Origin: Actinobacillus vicugnae
Lineage (GTDB): Bacteria > Pseudomonadota > Gammaproteobacteria > Enterobacterales > Pasteurellaceae
Length of the DNA: 50,002 bases
Direction: 5' to 3'
Assembly (NCBI RefSeq): GCF_901687125.1
Contig: NZ_CABFJY010000012.1
Location: forward strand, 1 to 50,002
Part shown: positions 42,519 through 50,002 of the stretch, in pieces
How the letters are laid out: the number at the start of each line of letters is the position of its first letter
Position numbering within the stretch: position 1 is the stretch's first letter
Notes under the pieces: generated by a model
Database searches by the model: none
The model's input: the letters and a program-made list of their open reading frames with translations, nothing else
What the model was told of the DNA's origin: nothing
Translations under genes and position numbers: made by a program

Positions 42519-43585
42519 TGGCTTACTCTTCCCCAACCTTATCAACCTTAATTAAACAAGGCGAACAGCAATTTCAGTATCGCTTCCCAACGCTCAAGCG
42601 TAACAATGTGATTACGGTAATTAACCGTATTTGTGCAGCATTGAGTGCAGGCGAACATATGCACTTAGATTGGCTTGCTCGTCAGATTATTCCGACCACG
42701 GCTGAAGAAGATTATTTGATTGAGTACTGCTTGTATAAAGGCATTGTGCGTAAACAAGCGACAACAGCGTCTGGTTATATAACGGTAACAGCAAGCTTTG
42801 AAACAACCATCCCAGTCGGTACAGTGTTTGAAGATAGCGCAAGCGGTTTAACCTTTATCACCACCACTGACACGGTAGTTAGTGCAGGCACAACAGACAT
42901 CGGTGTGCAATGTGAAACTGAGGGAGCAGACGGTAATTTAACCGTTGGCACATCTGTTTCGCTCACCTCGGCGATTTTAGGCGTGCAATCGACCGCTACC
43001 ATTAAATCAATGACAGGCGGTGCAGATATTGAATCGCTTTCTCGCTTGTTGGCTCGCTTGATTTATCGTGTGCAAAATCCACCCGCTAATGGTGCTCCGC
43101 ACGATTATGTGCGTTGGGCAACGGAAGTCTCTGGCGTAACCCGTGCGTGGTGCTTTGAACGTTACTTAGGTGGTGGCTCTGTTGGTGTCGCATTCGCCTG
43201 TGATGACCGAGACGATATTTTACCGACAGCGGAAGATATTGCCCGTGTGAAATCATACATCACAGGGCATAAAAACGAAGCCACGGGGCAATATGAGGGG
43301 ATGCCAGCAAACGTGGAACTTTATGTATTCGCTCCACAGTTCCAAACGGTCAATTTCTCTATTCGCCTTTCGCCTGATACCGCAACACTTCGCCAAGCAG
43401 TGAAGAAAAGTTTGCAAGCTTATCTCTCAAATGCGGGAGTGGGTGCGTTGCTTTATCTCTCACAGATTCGTGCCACCGTTTCAAACACCGCAGGCGAGGT
43501 AGATAACAGCGTGGTTTTCCCGACTGCTGATGTGCAGTTACTCAGTGATAATATTCCAACACTGGGAGAAATTACATGGCTATGA
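42518..43585 (+). CDS. Baseplate wedge protein gp47 (J-like)
   Basis: A 355-residue baseplate J-family protein ([111 protein letters not shown]). It overlaps gp48 by ten bases. Confidence 0.94.
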   Translation: MAYSSPTLSTLIKQGEQQFQYRFPTLKRNNVITVINRICAALSAGEHMHLDWLARQIIPTTAEEDYLIEYCLYKGIVRKQATTASGYITVTASFETTIPVGTVFEDSASGLTFITTTDTVVSAGTTDIGVQCETEGADGNLTVGTSVSLTSAILGVQSTATIKSMTGGADIESLSRLLARLIYRVQNPPANGAPHDYVRWATEVSGVTRAWCFERYLGGGSVGVAFACDDRDDILPTAEDIARVKSYITGHKNEATGQYEGMPANVELYVFAPQFQTVNFSIRLSPDTATLRQAVKKSLQAYLSNAGVGALLYLSQIRATVSNTAGEVDNSVVFPTADVQLLSDNIPTLGEITWL

Positions 43586-44142
43586 CGCACGAGCAGTATT
43601 TAGATGCTGCGGTGAAACTCTTGCCAATGGGTTTGGCGTGGAAGCGAGCGTTAGATAGCAATCTTGCCAAAGTGCTGGCAGTGCGTTGCGATCAGCTTGT
43701 CACCGTAAACACGCAAGCCCACGCCTTAATTAAAGAGCGTATGCCAGGGCAAGCTACGTTACTGCTTGAAGAATGGGAGAGTTTCTTTGGGATTCCCGAA
43801 GCAGGACGACAGATTACAGGTAAAAGTATTGTAGAACGCCAAGCACAGGTAAAAGAAAAAGAAGAAGAGCTCGGCTCAAGTAGCAAAATTTACTTAGAAG
43901 AAGCAGCTAAACGAGCAGGATATCAAATTGAGATTGTGAACTACTTCCCGCATCACTGTTTGCGTGATTGTATGTATCCACTTTATGAGTATGAAAATGC
44001 TTGGCGTATTTTCATTTATACCGAAAAACTACCTATTAACCCTGCTGATGAAGTTGATAAAAACGAAGAATTACAACAGATCTTAAAACGTTACTGTAAC
44101 GCAGACGTGGAAATGGTTTTTATTTATAAGGACACCAAATAA
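43576..44142 (+). CDS. Baseplate protein gp48 (DUF2313)
   Basis: A 188-residue DUF2313 protein ([68 protein letters not shown]) that joins baseplate and tail fibre in Mu. One-base overlap with the fibre gene. Confidence 0.9.
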   Translation: MAMTHEQYLDAAVKLLPMGLAWKRALDSNLAKVLAVRCDQLVTVNTQAHALIKERMPGQATLLLEEWESFFGIPEAGRQITGKSIVERQAQVKEKEEELGSSSKIYLEEAAKRAGYQIEIVNYFPHHCLRDCMYPLYEYENAWRIFIYTEKLPINPADEVDKNEELQQILKRYCNADVEMVFIYKDTK

Positions 44143-46637
44143 TGTACGCATTGGACAATAAATCTGGCATTGAAAAAATGCCTGAAATCCCTGAAGTGTT
44201 TAGTAAAACACCTCTTTGGTTTACCGAAGGACGAGATGGCAATGCACCTAGTTATCCTGGTGCTCATTGGTTCAATATCGTACAAGCCGAATTACTCAAC
44301 GTATTGAAAGAAGCTGGTATTGAGCCAGAGAAAGCGGATACAACACAGTTGGCAAAAGCCCTTAAAGTATTATCAGGACAAGTTGAATCTATCGAAGCAT
44401 TACGCCAATTTGAGCCAGTTCGAGATCGCCAAATTGCTTATGTAAAAGGATACTATGCTGGTAGTAATGTCGGTGGTGGGTATTTTATTGCGGATTTGAA
44501 TAATAAAACTGCTAAAGATGATGGTAGCATTGTAATTATTACCGCAAATGGTGCTCGTTGGTCTCGTATTATGACAGATGAAGCAGTTTATTTTGAGTGG
44601 TTTGGCGTATTGGCAGATAACGCTAGTCCTGCAATCAATGCTGCGTTAGCTTATACAGCCCAACATAACAACGGTCATTTAAAAACTGTAAAAGCGCAAT
44701 CGAATTACTATAACTTAAAAAATACTATTTACATTAATGGTAATACACATGTCGATTTCTGCGGTGCAACGTTAAATAAGGACTTCTACACCGATACAGC
44801 TTCTAACGCAGTTGGACTAATCCATGTTGTACATAACGATAGCGCTAAAAATATTATTATTGAAAATGCCAATGTGTTAATGAATGGACACACTTTAACA
44901 AGTGAGGAAATTCAATCAGGTAACGCATTTTCAATCGGGCCTATTAAAAAGCTGACTATGCGTAATATTAATGTGTATAACATTAAAAATGTACACGCCG
45001 TGGATCTTTCAAATTATGAAGATGTTCTAATTGAAAATTGCAAATTTTATGGTGCAATTATTGATAATAACACTTCGGTAGGTTCTCGACATTTCACGGA
45101 GGCTATCCAGTTACAAGGAACTGATGAGGGTAGCAATTATATCAATTCGAGAGCAGTGATAAAAAATTGTTACTTCGGCGCATCTGAACACTTGCCAGCT
45201 TGGGCTAGTGGTGTGGGAAACCACGGAGGGTACGATAAGATGCCGAGCACGATGACTACTATTGTAGATAGTTGCGTATTTGACGGGATGTCATACGCGG
45301 GTGTGCGTACATTTAGTGCATTTAAAGATGTGAAGGTCACAAATTGCACTTTCAAAGGGCTAACTGGTGCAGCGTTGGCTTGTACAAATAGAGATGCTTG
45401 GGCTGACTATCGTGGCGCAGCGGAACAATTAATTTTTAGTAACAATGTTGTATTAAACCACACAGGTTATGCGTGTGTAAGTTTTTTACGTAACTTAAAA
45501 AACACAGACCAAAGCAAAGATAATTTATTTGCACAAAATATCATCATTAGTAATAACACATTCGAAAGTAATAAAACAGCCATTAGAGCATTCGGAGTTA
45601 AAAATATTACTATACTTGGTAATACTTGTTACGGTGCAGACTTTCTTAATGCCATAGAGATTCAGAATGCAATTATTTCAAACAATATCATTGAGAGTCT
45701 TGTCGCTGGGAAAACAGGTATTTGGATTTACGCAGAAGATAATAAGGATAGTGGATATCAAGTACGAAATGAAAATTTAAAAATTTCTAACAATGTACTT
45801 ATTGGTTTCCGTCGTGCAATACATGCGCAGGCAGTTGATGGTATTGCGATTGATAACAATATGATTAAACGTAGAGCGATTAACAGTAGCGATAATAGTA
45901 AAAATATTCCAATGATTGCTATTGATAGTAGTTCTACCAAAATGAATGTTTTAAACAATACGTATGACGATAGTGCAGATGGTATAACTTATGATAATTC
46001 ATACTTGGGCTTGTCATTACATTACGCTGACCATTATACCGTCGTCAAAGATAATTATCTGGCTGGAATGCGTTGCCACATTTCTGGCACACCTAATACA
46101 GGTGCTGTATCTATGACGGCTTCAGGCTCGCCTAATGGCATCGTTACTGCCCCAGCAAATAGCCAGTATTTTGATACCTCAAGCAATCAAGTTTTTATTA
46201 GAAAAGCCAGTGCAAATGGTGCAAGTGGGTGGTTTGTTAGTCAGAATGCAGGTGCTCTATTTACAGCAACGCCAGATGGTAATGCAACGGGTGAAGAAGT
46301 GGTGAATGCAAAATGGGTAAATACCCAAATTAAAAAAGAACGCCTGCTTTGGTCAGGTTCTAGCTCAGACCCAATTAGTGTTGATGTTGGCGGTATTACA
46401 GGTTCTTTGTATGTATTAGTAAACATTCGGGCAAAAGATATCTGGTTTTCAGCGCCAATAGGTGCAGGATATAACACATACATTGGACAGAGCGAATTTG
46501 GTGGCGAAAATGCCGATAAAGATTATTCTAGCTATGTACATATTGCTAGAGCCACCTCAAGTAGCATCATTACTCTCACGCCAGAGAAAAAGCGAGATGA
46601 TATTCTTATTAAAAAAGTCGTTGTGTTAGGAGGCTAA
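44142..46637 (+). CDS. Tail fibre/spike protein with beta-helix
   Basis: An 831-residue host-recognition protein. The N-terminus (KMPEIPEVFSKTPLWFTEGRDGNAPSYPGAHWFNIVQAELLNVL) is the common Pasteurellaceae fibre attachment segment. From about residue 150 to 620 Asn/Ile-rich repeats (NNTFESNKTAIRAFGVKNITILGNTC) indicate a right-handed beta-helix of pectate-lyase-like form, a common polysaccharide-binding or depolymerising fold. The C-terminal part (GLWVSQ-type linker, then GGITGSLYVLVNIRAKDIWFSAP) is likely a trimerising or receptor tip. No invertase or inverted alternative fibre ends were found. Confidence 0.88.
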   Translation: MYALDNKSGIEKMPEIPEVFSKTPLWFTEGRDGNAPSYPGAHWFNIVQAELLNVLKEAGIEPEKADTTQLAKALKVLSGQVESIEALRQFEPVRDRQIAYVKGYYAGSNVGGGYFIADLNNKTAKDDGSIVIITANGARWSRIMTDEAVYFEWFGVLADNASPAINAALAYTAQHNNGHLKTVKAQSNYYNLKNTIYINGNTHVDFCGATLNKDFYTDTASNAVGLIHVVHNDSAKNIIIENANVLMNGHTLTSEEIQSGNAFSIGPIKKLTMRNINVYNIKNVHAVDLSNYEDVLIENCKFYGAIIDNNTSVGSRHFTEAIQLQGTDEGSNYINSRAVIKNCYFGASEHLPAWASGVGNHGGYDKMPSTMTTIVDSCVFDGMSYAGVRTFSAFKDVKVTNCTFKGLTGAALACTNRDAWADYRGAAEQLIFSNNVVLNHTGYACVSFLRNLKNTDQSKDNLFAQNIIISNNTFESNKTAIRAFGVKNITILGNTCYGADFLNAIEIQNAIISNNIIESLVAGKTGIWIYAEDNKDSGYQVRNENLKISNNVLIGFRRAIHAQAVDGIAIDNNMIKRRAINSSDNSKNIPMIAIDSSSTKMNVLNNTYDDSADGITYDNSYLGLSLHYADHYTVVKDNYLAGMRCHISGTPNTGAVSMTASGSPNGIVTAPANSQYFDTSSNQVFIRKASANGASGWFVSQNAGALFTATPDGNATGEEVVNAKWVNTQIKKERLLWSGSSSDPISVDVGGITGSLYVLVNIRAKDIWFSAPIGAGYNTYIGQSEFGGENADKDYSSYVHIARATSSSIITLTPEKKRDDILIKKVVVLGG

Positions 46638-47198
46638 ATGCTAGTTTATTTTAAAAAAACTGATTTAAAACAATATGTCATTTTTCCTAAACCAACCAAC
46701 GCTGACGATTATTATGCAGTCGAGATTGACTCTGAAGCAGAGTTAAACAACAAAATTGGTGTTGTGGTGAATGGAGAGTTTTCTCTTGTGGATACTCCAC
46801 AGGCAGAATTAAAAGTGGCACTAATTGAAAAAATTAGCGAGCTCATTAATACAAAACGCAACGAGTGCGTAAATGGTGGCGTCTATGTCAAACAAATCAA
46901 TAAGTGGGTAGATACTGACAAAGCAGGTCAAGATAACTTAGTGCAGATTAAAGCGGATTTTGACTTGAACGGCAAAGAACAACAATTTAGCTTAATTTGC
47001 GCGGATAATACGGTGTATCAGCTCAATTTTGATGACTTCCTCGCAGTTTGGAATACCGTGAGAGAGTTAAAAACAAGTATGTATGAGAACGCTTATATGC
47101 ATAAACTGCTATTAAAAAATAGCGAAAATCCAACCGATTATGACTGGTCTATTGGCTGGTCGAAAACATACAGAGAATACTTAGAGGACGGAAATTAG
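46638..47198 (+). CDS. Tail fibre assembly-type protein (DUF4376 region)
   Basis: A 186-residue protein following the fibre gene directly. The C-terminal part (KISELINTKRNECVNGGVYVKQINKWVDTDKAGQDNLVQIKADFDLNGKEQQFSLICADNTVYQLNFDDFLAVWNTVRE) fits the DUF4376 domain of fibre-assembly proteins. Probably a chaperone or part of the fibre. Confidence 0.8.
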   Translation: MLVYFKKTDLKQYVIFPKPTNADDYYAVEIDSEAELNNKIGVVVNGEFSLVDTPQAELKVALIEKISELINTKRNECVNGGVYVKQINKWVDTDKAGQDNLVQIKADFDLNGKEQQFSLICADNTVYQLNFDDFLAVWNTVRELKTSMYENAYMHKLLLKNSENPTDYDWSIGWSKTYREYLEDGN

Positions 47199-47199
47199 T

Positions 47200-47445
47200 A
47201 TGAAGAATAAATATTTATATCACTTATTGATTGCATTAGATCAGCTTGCTAACGCAATCTTCGCAGGTGCTGCTGATGAAACAATTTCAAGTCGTTGCTA
47301 TCGTGGTGCGATGAAAGGTAAGAAAAAGTGGGTTATTGCGGAAAAAATCGTAAATGCGCTGTTTTTTGATTCCCAACATTGCAAAACCGCATTTGAATCA
47401 GAAATCAAACGCCGTCAGTATCCTGCGGGATTTGGCAAAATCTAA
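47200..47445 (+). CDS. Conserved phage protein of unknown function
   Basis: An 81-residue protein (LYHLLIALDQLANAIFAGAADETISSRCYRGAMKGKKKWVIAEKIVNALFFDSQHCKTAFESE). The pattern LIxxDQ...GxxDETxSSRxYR...IxxLFFxxxHC is one I know from small proteins in many phages, always without an assigned role. It starts one base after the previous stop. Confidence 0.75.
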   Translation: MKNKYLYHLLIALDQLANAIFAGAADETISSRCYRGAMKGKKKWVIAEKIVNALFFDSQHCKTAFESEIKRRQYPAGFGKI

Positions 47446-47455
47446 AAAAATATAG

Positions 47456-47557
47456 CGAGGTAAGCTATGCTGCAACATAACTTACCTCGGCTCAAAGCAA
47501 TCTGGACTTGCATTGAACGGCTGCTATACCCTTAGTTCGAGGGCTATTGCAGAATAA
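47456..47557. promoter_or_regulatory. Hairpin and candidate activator site upstream of com
   Basis: CGAGGTAAG (47456-47464) and CTTACCTCG (47481-47489) form a perfect 9-bp stem. Further on, CTAT-TGCAGA-ATAA (47544-47557) is one base off TTAT-N6-ATAA, the Mu C-protein site. The gap 47446-47587 should contain the late promoter of the com operon. Confidence 0.4.
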
Positions 47558-47587
47558 CATAAATCAGTAAAACTGCGAAATGTAACA

Positions 47588-47701
47588 ATGCAAAATAAAA
47601 AAGAAATCAGATGTCAGTGCTGTAATAAATTACTCGCTATTGGCATAGCAATCTCACTTGAAATCAAGTGTGTGCGCTGTAAAACAATTAATAAATTTTA
47701 A
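47588..47701 (+). CDS. com: Com-like zinc-binding translational activator
   Basis: A 37-residue protein MQNKKEIRCQCCNKLLAIGI followed by AISLEIKCVRCKTINKF. The two Cys pairs in IRCQCCNKLL and IKCVRCKTI match the Com zinc finger of Mu (IRCKNCNKLL...IRCPRCK). In Mu, Com binds the mom mRNA, melts a hairpin that hides the mom start, and so allows translation. It lies 63 bases upstream of a hairpin-masked methyltransferase start. Too short for routine gene callers. Confidence 0.75.
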   Translation: MQNKKEIRCQCCNKLLAIGIAISLEIKCVRCKTINKF

Positions 47702-47740
47702 TTTTTGATTTGAGTGTCTGAGCGCCAAGAATGCCGGAAC

Positions 47741-47769
47741 GCCATAACACTTTTAGGAAATGTTATGGC
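47741..47769 (+). promoter_or_regulatory. Translation-inhibiting hairpin at the methyltransferase start
   Basis: GCCATAACA (47741-47749) and TGTTATGGC (47761-47769) form a perfect 9-bp stem. The ATG (47765-47767) is in the 3' arm and the Shine-Dalgarno AGGA (47755-47758) is in the 11-base loop. This is the geometry of the Mu mom translation-inhibitory stem-loop controlled by Com. Confidence 0.75.
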
Positions 47770-48526
47770 AAATACAAATAGAAAAATTATTGTGTGGGCT
47801 TTGTTTGATAGCGGAAATGGTTGTTATACAAAAGCAGCACAAACCTTTCCCAATATTGACATCTATCCCATTGGGATAGACATTGAAAAGCGTAATCATC
47901 ACTTTATTAAGCTAAATCTTGCTGATTATAGCCAGTTATTCGGTAAAAATCGGTTGTTTGAAGTATTAGATACTTTACCTAAACCTGATGTTATTTTAGC
48001 AAGCCCTCCCTGTGAAAGTTTTAGTATTGCTAGTGCTATGTGGGCAGGTAATGCTTGTTGGAAGTGGGTCCATCAGGATAAGAGTGGGCGATTTATGATC
48101 CGAAACCGCTCAGACTATGATGTGCCACAAGTTTCTCGTGTACATTTTCGCTATGATAAATCATTCCTCAATCGTATCAATGGTGAGCTTTGTATATACA
48201 ACACGATAGAGATTATCAAACGATATCAGCCTAAAGTCTATGTGATTGAGAATCCTTTGAATAGCCAAATTTGGCGATATATTAACGATGTTCTAGGATT
48301 CACAATCCTATTTGATAATCCAACTTACTATGGTAATTATGGTTACATAGTCAAAAAGCCGACAAAGTTCAAAAGTAACATTGATTTAGGATTAAAGTAT
48401 GAAGATTATTATTGTGGGATGTTATTCAGAAAAGCCCTGAAATCATACAATGAGAGGTCTAATATTCCTCTCAATTTAGTTGAGGATATTTATCATAAAG
48501 TAATTGAATATTTAAACGACCTTTAA
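47765..48526 (+). CDS. DNA methyltransferase-like protein in the mom position
   Basis: A 253-residue protein with a C5-cytosine-methyltransferase-like order of motifs: I, IIVWALFDSGNGCYTKA; II, YPIGIDIEK; IV, DVILASPPCESFS (catalytic Cys expected in PPC); VI, VYVIENPLNS. The clear target-recognition region of Dcm-type enzymes is short or absent, so the base modified is uncertain. It replaces mom as the last gene of the prophage. ATG 47765 has AGGA six bases upstream; a GTG at 47714 would run through the hairpin and is unlikely. Probably protects phage DNA from host restriction. Confidence 0.75.
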   Translation: MANTNRKIIVWALFDSGNGCYTKAAQTFPNIDIYPIGIDIEKRNHHFIKLNLADYSQLFGKNRLFEVLDTLPKPDVILASPPCESFSIASAMWAGNACWKWVHQDKSGRFMIRNRSDYDVPQVSRVHFRYDKSFLNRINGELCIYNTIEIIKRYQPKVYVIENPLNSQIWRYINDVLGFTILFDNPTYYGNYGYIVKKPTKFKSNIDLGLKYEDYYCGMLFRKALKSYNERSNIPLNLVEDIYHKVIEYLNDL

Positions 48527-48528
48527 AC
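48511..48528. repeat. TTTAAAC pair at the end of the methyltransferase gene
   Basis: TTTAAAC-GACC-TTTAAAC with the 11-bp period; the gene's TAA stop is inside the second heptamer. Confidence 0.8.
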
Positions 48529-48533
48529 AAAAG

Positions 48534-48586
48534 ATCACTAAAACTACGAAATTAAATGGCTTTTTTCTTTTCGTGATTTTAGTGAT
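48534..48586. terminator. Imperfect AT-rich inverted repeat (bidirectional terminator) at the prophage right edge
   Basis: ATCACTAAAACTACGAAA and TTTCGTGATTTTAGTGAT are inverted with two mismatches and enclose an AT-rich loop with a T-run. It could end both the rightward methyltransferase transcript and the leftward vgrG transcript. It also contains one CGAAA core of the right-end transposase sites. Confidence 0.55.
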
Positions 48587-48616
48587 TTGTTTTCGCAATT
48601 TTTTTGGCTCGCAACA
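48568..48616. promoter_or_regulatory. Right-end transposase-binding sites and candidate right terminus
   Basis: On the minus strand AATTGCGAAAA (complement of 48590-48600) repeats the first left-end site exactly, and a second CGAAA core follows 22 bp inward. If the terminus is TGTTGCGAGCC, read on the minus strand from 48616, the first core is at positions 22-26, as in Mu L1. The next five plus-strand bases, CCGGC, fit the Mu target preference NYSRN. Confidence 0.45.
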
Positions 48617-50002
48617 CCGGCGAACCGCCAATAATCATTAAATGTCCTTTTATGGTTACGCGCCCTTTTAAGGTAATGCCACTACCATTAATCAACATTG
48701 TGCCGGCTTTACCGAGCATTTTGACTTCGGTTGAACCTGTCATTTTGATATTTTTACTATGCAAATTGACATTATTCCCCACCTTTATTTTGGTGTTTTG
48801 CGCCGTTTGCACGGTGCTGTCTCGTCCTTGTTTTTCTTTCTTATCCGCATACACATCCAAGCTAAAATGATTACCAATGTTTAATACATCATCTTTTTCG
48901 ATTTTGGTTATGCGATTACGCCCAATGCTGTTTTGTTGGTCTTGCCCAATGGTAATCGACTCATCTAAACCCACACTTTCCGTGCGATTATTGCCGATGT
49001 TGATAGTTTCATCGTGCCCCACCTGCTCCGTGCGGTCATTGCCGATTTGCGTGGTTTCATCATGCTTGACGACGTTATTTTGGTCGCGCTCGGCATGGAT
49101 AAAGATTTCTTCTTGTCCGTTTTCATCTTCAAAACGCAGTTCGTTAAATCCATTTCCCTTGTGGGTTTTGGATTTAATGCTCATGCGGGTTTTATGCTCC
49201 GGCAGATTGTAAGGCGGCTCGGTGGTGCTGTGGTAGGTTCGCCCCGTGATTATCGGTTGGTCCGGGTCGCCTTCAAGAAAATCCACTATCACTTCATGCC
49301 CGATACGCGGAATGGCGACATTGCCAAACTGGGCGCCTGCCCACGCTTGACTGACACGCACCCAGCAAGAGCTGTGTTCGTTGTTTTGCCCAAGTCTGTC
49401 CCAAGGAAATTGAATTTTTACTCTGCCCCATTCGTCACAATAGATTTCTTCGCCCGCAGGACCGACAACATGAGCCATTTGCGGACCGTCCACTTTCGGT
49501 TTCGGTTTCGGATTCGGCGTCGGGCGCCATTGTATGCCGTACGGGATAAGCTTGATATGGTTTTCATAGCGATTGCCTGAGTTGCCTGCTTCCTCTTCCA
49601 GCACGCCGTACTGCCAACCACGGTGTTCAACTTCAACCACCAACCAACTTTGGTTAAAGTGTTCTCTTGGATGTCCTGTAAGGCTAAAACGATAACCCGG
49701 GATTACGCGTAAATCATCACCGGTGGCCAGTGCCACTTCCGATTCACGGCGTTCATATTCTAATCGGTATTGGTTAAATGGTTCACCTTGCGCATCACGC
49801 TTATAACGACCTGGGTAATCATATTTTTCATAAAGATTGACCGTGTTTTCACCTAATACATTGCTTTGTTGGCTACTGCGTTGGTGCTCTTGATGATAAT
49901 TAGGGTGGGTAAAGGTGTAATCGCGTAAGGTGTGTTGGGTTGTACCCAATTTCATTTCATAAGCCCAATGCCATAATGCCGGCGCTGGACGGTCACCCGC
50001 AG
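48579..50002 (-). CDS. vgrG: Type VI secretion VgrG spike, 3' part
   Basis: VgrG trimers form the puncturing tip of the type VI secretion tube. The frame is open to the window edge (an internal Met at 49955 is not the start; RPAPALWHWAYEMKLG precedes it), so about 474 C-terminal residues are seen: end of the gp27-like hub, the gp5-like OB domain (GPAGEEIYCDEWGRVKIQFPWDR, SCWVRVSQAWAGAQFGNVAIPRIGHEVIVDFLEGDPDQPIITGRTYH) and beta-prism repeats (HDETTQIGNDRTEQVGHDETINIG). The end IIGGSPVLRAKKIAKTNH coincides with the prophage right end, so the last 12 or so residues may be phage DNA. Confidence 0.9.
   Translation of the reverse strand, partial: AGDRPAPALWHWAYEMKLGTTQHTLRDYTFTHPNYHQEHQRSSQQSNVLGENTVNLYEKYDYPGRYKRDAQGEPFNQYRLEYERRESEVALATGDDLRVIPGYRFSLTGHPREHFNQSWLVVEVEHRGWQYGVLEEEAGNSGNRYENHIKLIPYGIQWRPTPNPKPKPKVDGPQMAHVVGPAGEEIYCDEWGRVKIQFPWDRLGQNNEHSSCWVRVSQAWAGAQFGNVAIPRIGHEVIVDFLEGDPDQPIITGRTYHSTTEPPYNLPEHKTRMSIKSKTHKGNGFNELRFEDENGQEEIFIHAERDQNNVVKHDETTQIGNDRTEQVGHDETINIGNNRTESVGLDESITIGQDQQNSIGRNRITKIEKDDVLNIGNHFSLDVYADKKEKQGRDSTVQTAQNTKIKVGNNVNLHSKNIKMTGSTEVKMLGKAGTMLINGSGITLKGRVTIKGHLMIIGGSPVLRAKKIAKTNH

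Noticed and set aside
44142..47198. Phase-variable fibre region with invertase (as in Mu gin/S-U)
   Set aside because: No recombinase gene, no inverted gix-like repeats and no spare fibre ends were found.
47714..47764. GTG start 17 codons upstream for the methyltransferase
   Set aside because: No ribosome site; the extension reads through the hairpin and lacks resemblance to the family start. The ATG at 47765 has a well-spaced AGGA.
14000..48600. CRISPR array or diversity-generating retroelement
   Set aside because: The only short regular repeats are the TTTAAAC motifs, too short and without spacers; no reverse transcriptase or Cas gene is present.

Overview
The window comes from a Pasteurellaceae genome. 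The host parts are strewn with the 9-10 base uptake signal of the Actinobacillus/Mannheimia type (ACAAGCGGTC), the tmRNA tag reads ANDEQYALAA as in Haemophilus, and the gene sets (tRNA-tuf cluster, coaA, ccm, glnB, lspA-ispH, mglBAC, rpoH-ssrA) are gammaproteobacterial housekeeping. I would place it near Mannheimia/Actinobacillus, without a species.

Layout. 1-757 (minus): promoter, tRNA-Thr/Tyr/Gly/Thr and the start of tuf. 948-7811 (plus): coaA, a ccmG-ccmH-ccmI cluster with an AT-rich unknown membrane-protein gene between ccmG and ccmH, then mog, glnB, lspA-ispH-sdhE. 7888-11661 (minus): galactose transporter mglBAC with a perfect CRP site and an attenuator-like hairpin between mglB and mglA. 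11752-12787 (minus): rpoH. 13288-13653: tmRNA, followed by a broken 19-codon gene behind a palindromic operator.

About 13.9/14.0-48.6 kb is a nearly complete Mu-like prophage in Mu gene order: leftward repressor, operator, Ner-like protein, transposase A (DDE) and B (AAA+), a run of small early genes (Gam, ANR-type protein, DUF2786, Gp16), Mor activator, lysis cassette (amidase, holin-like, overlapping spanins), zinc finger, small and large terminase, portal, F, G, protease/scaffold I/Z, capsid T, gp35-38, sheath, tube, a chaperone pair with a -2 frameshift signal, tape measure, baseplate gp43-48, tail fibre and assembly protein, then Com and a methyltransferase-like gene in the place Mu uses for com-mom. 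The last feature is the 3' part of a type VI secretion vgrG on the minus strand, which the right prophage end appears to cut.

Points most worth attention: (1) a 9-bp hairpin that puts the methyltransferase start codon in its stem and the Shine-Dalgarno in its loop directly after com, a likely counterpart of the Mu com/mom translational switch on a different enzyme; (2) a dispersed intergenic element, TTTAAAC-GNNN-TTTAAAC with 11-bp phasing, at eight places in the prophage; (3) gene F broken by an in-frame amber codon and carrying a C-terminal nuclease-like domain, with an odd antisense tRNA-like structure just after it; (4) baseplate gene gp44 split into two back-to-back reading frames that each end in the same lysine-rich tail; (5) two hairpins that occlude the ribosome binding sites of mor and the amidase, with candidate promoters inside their loops; (6) six LSA motifs through the scaffold part of gpI. 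The prophage is probably old or defective: broken F, repressor-like remnant, no target duplication found.
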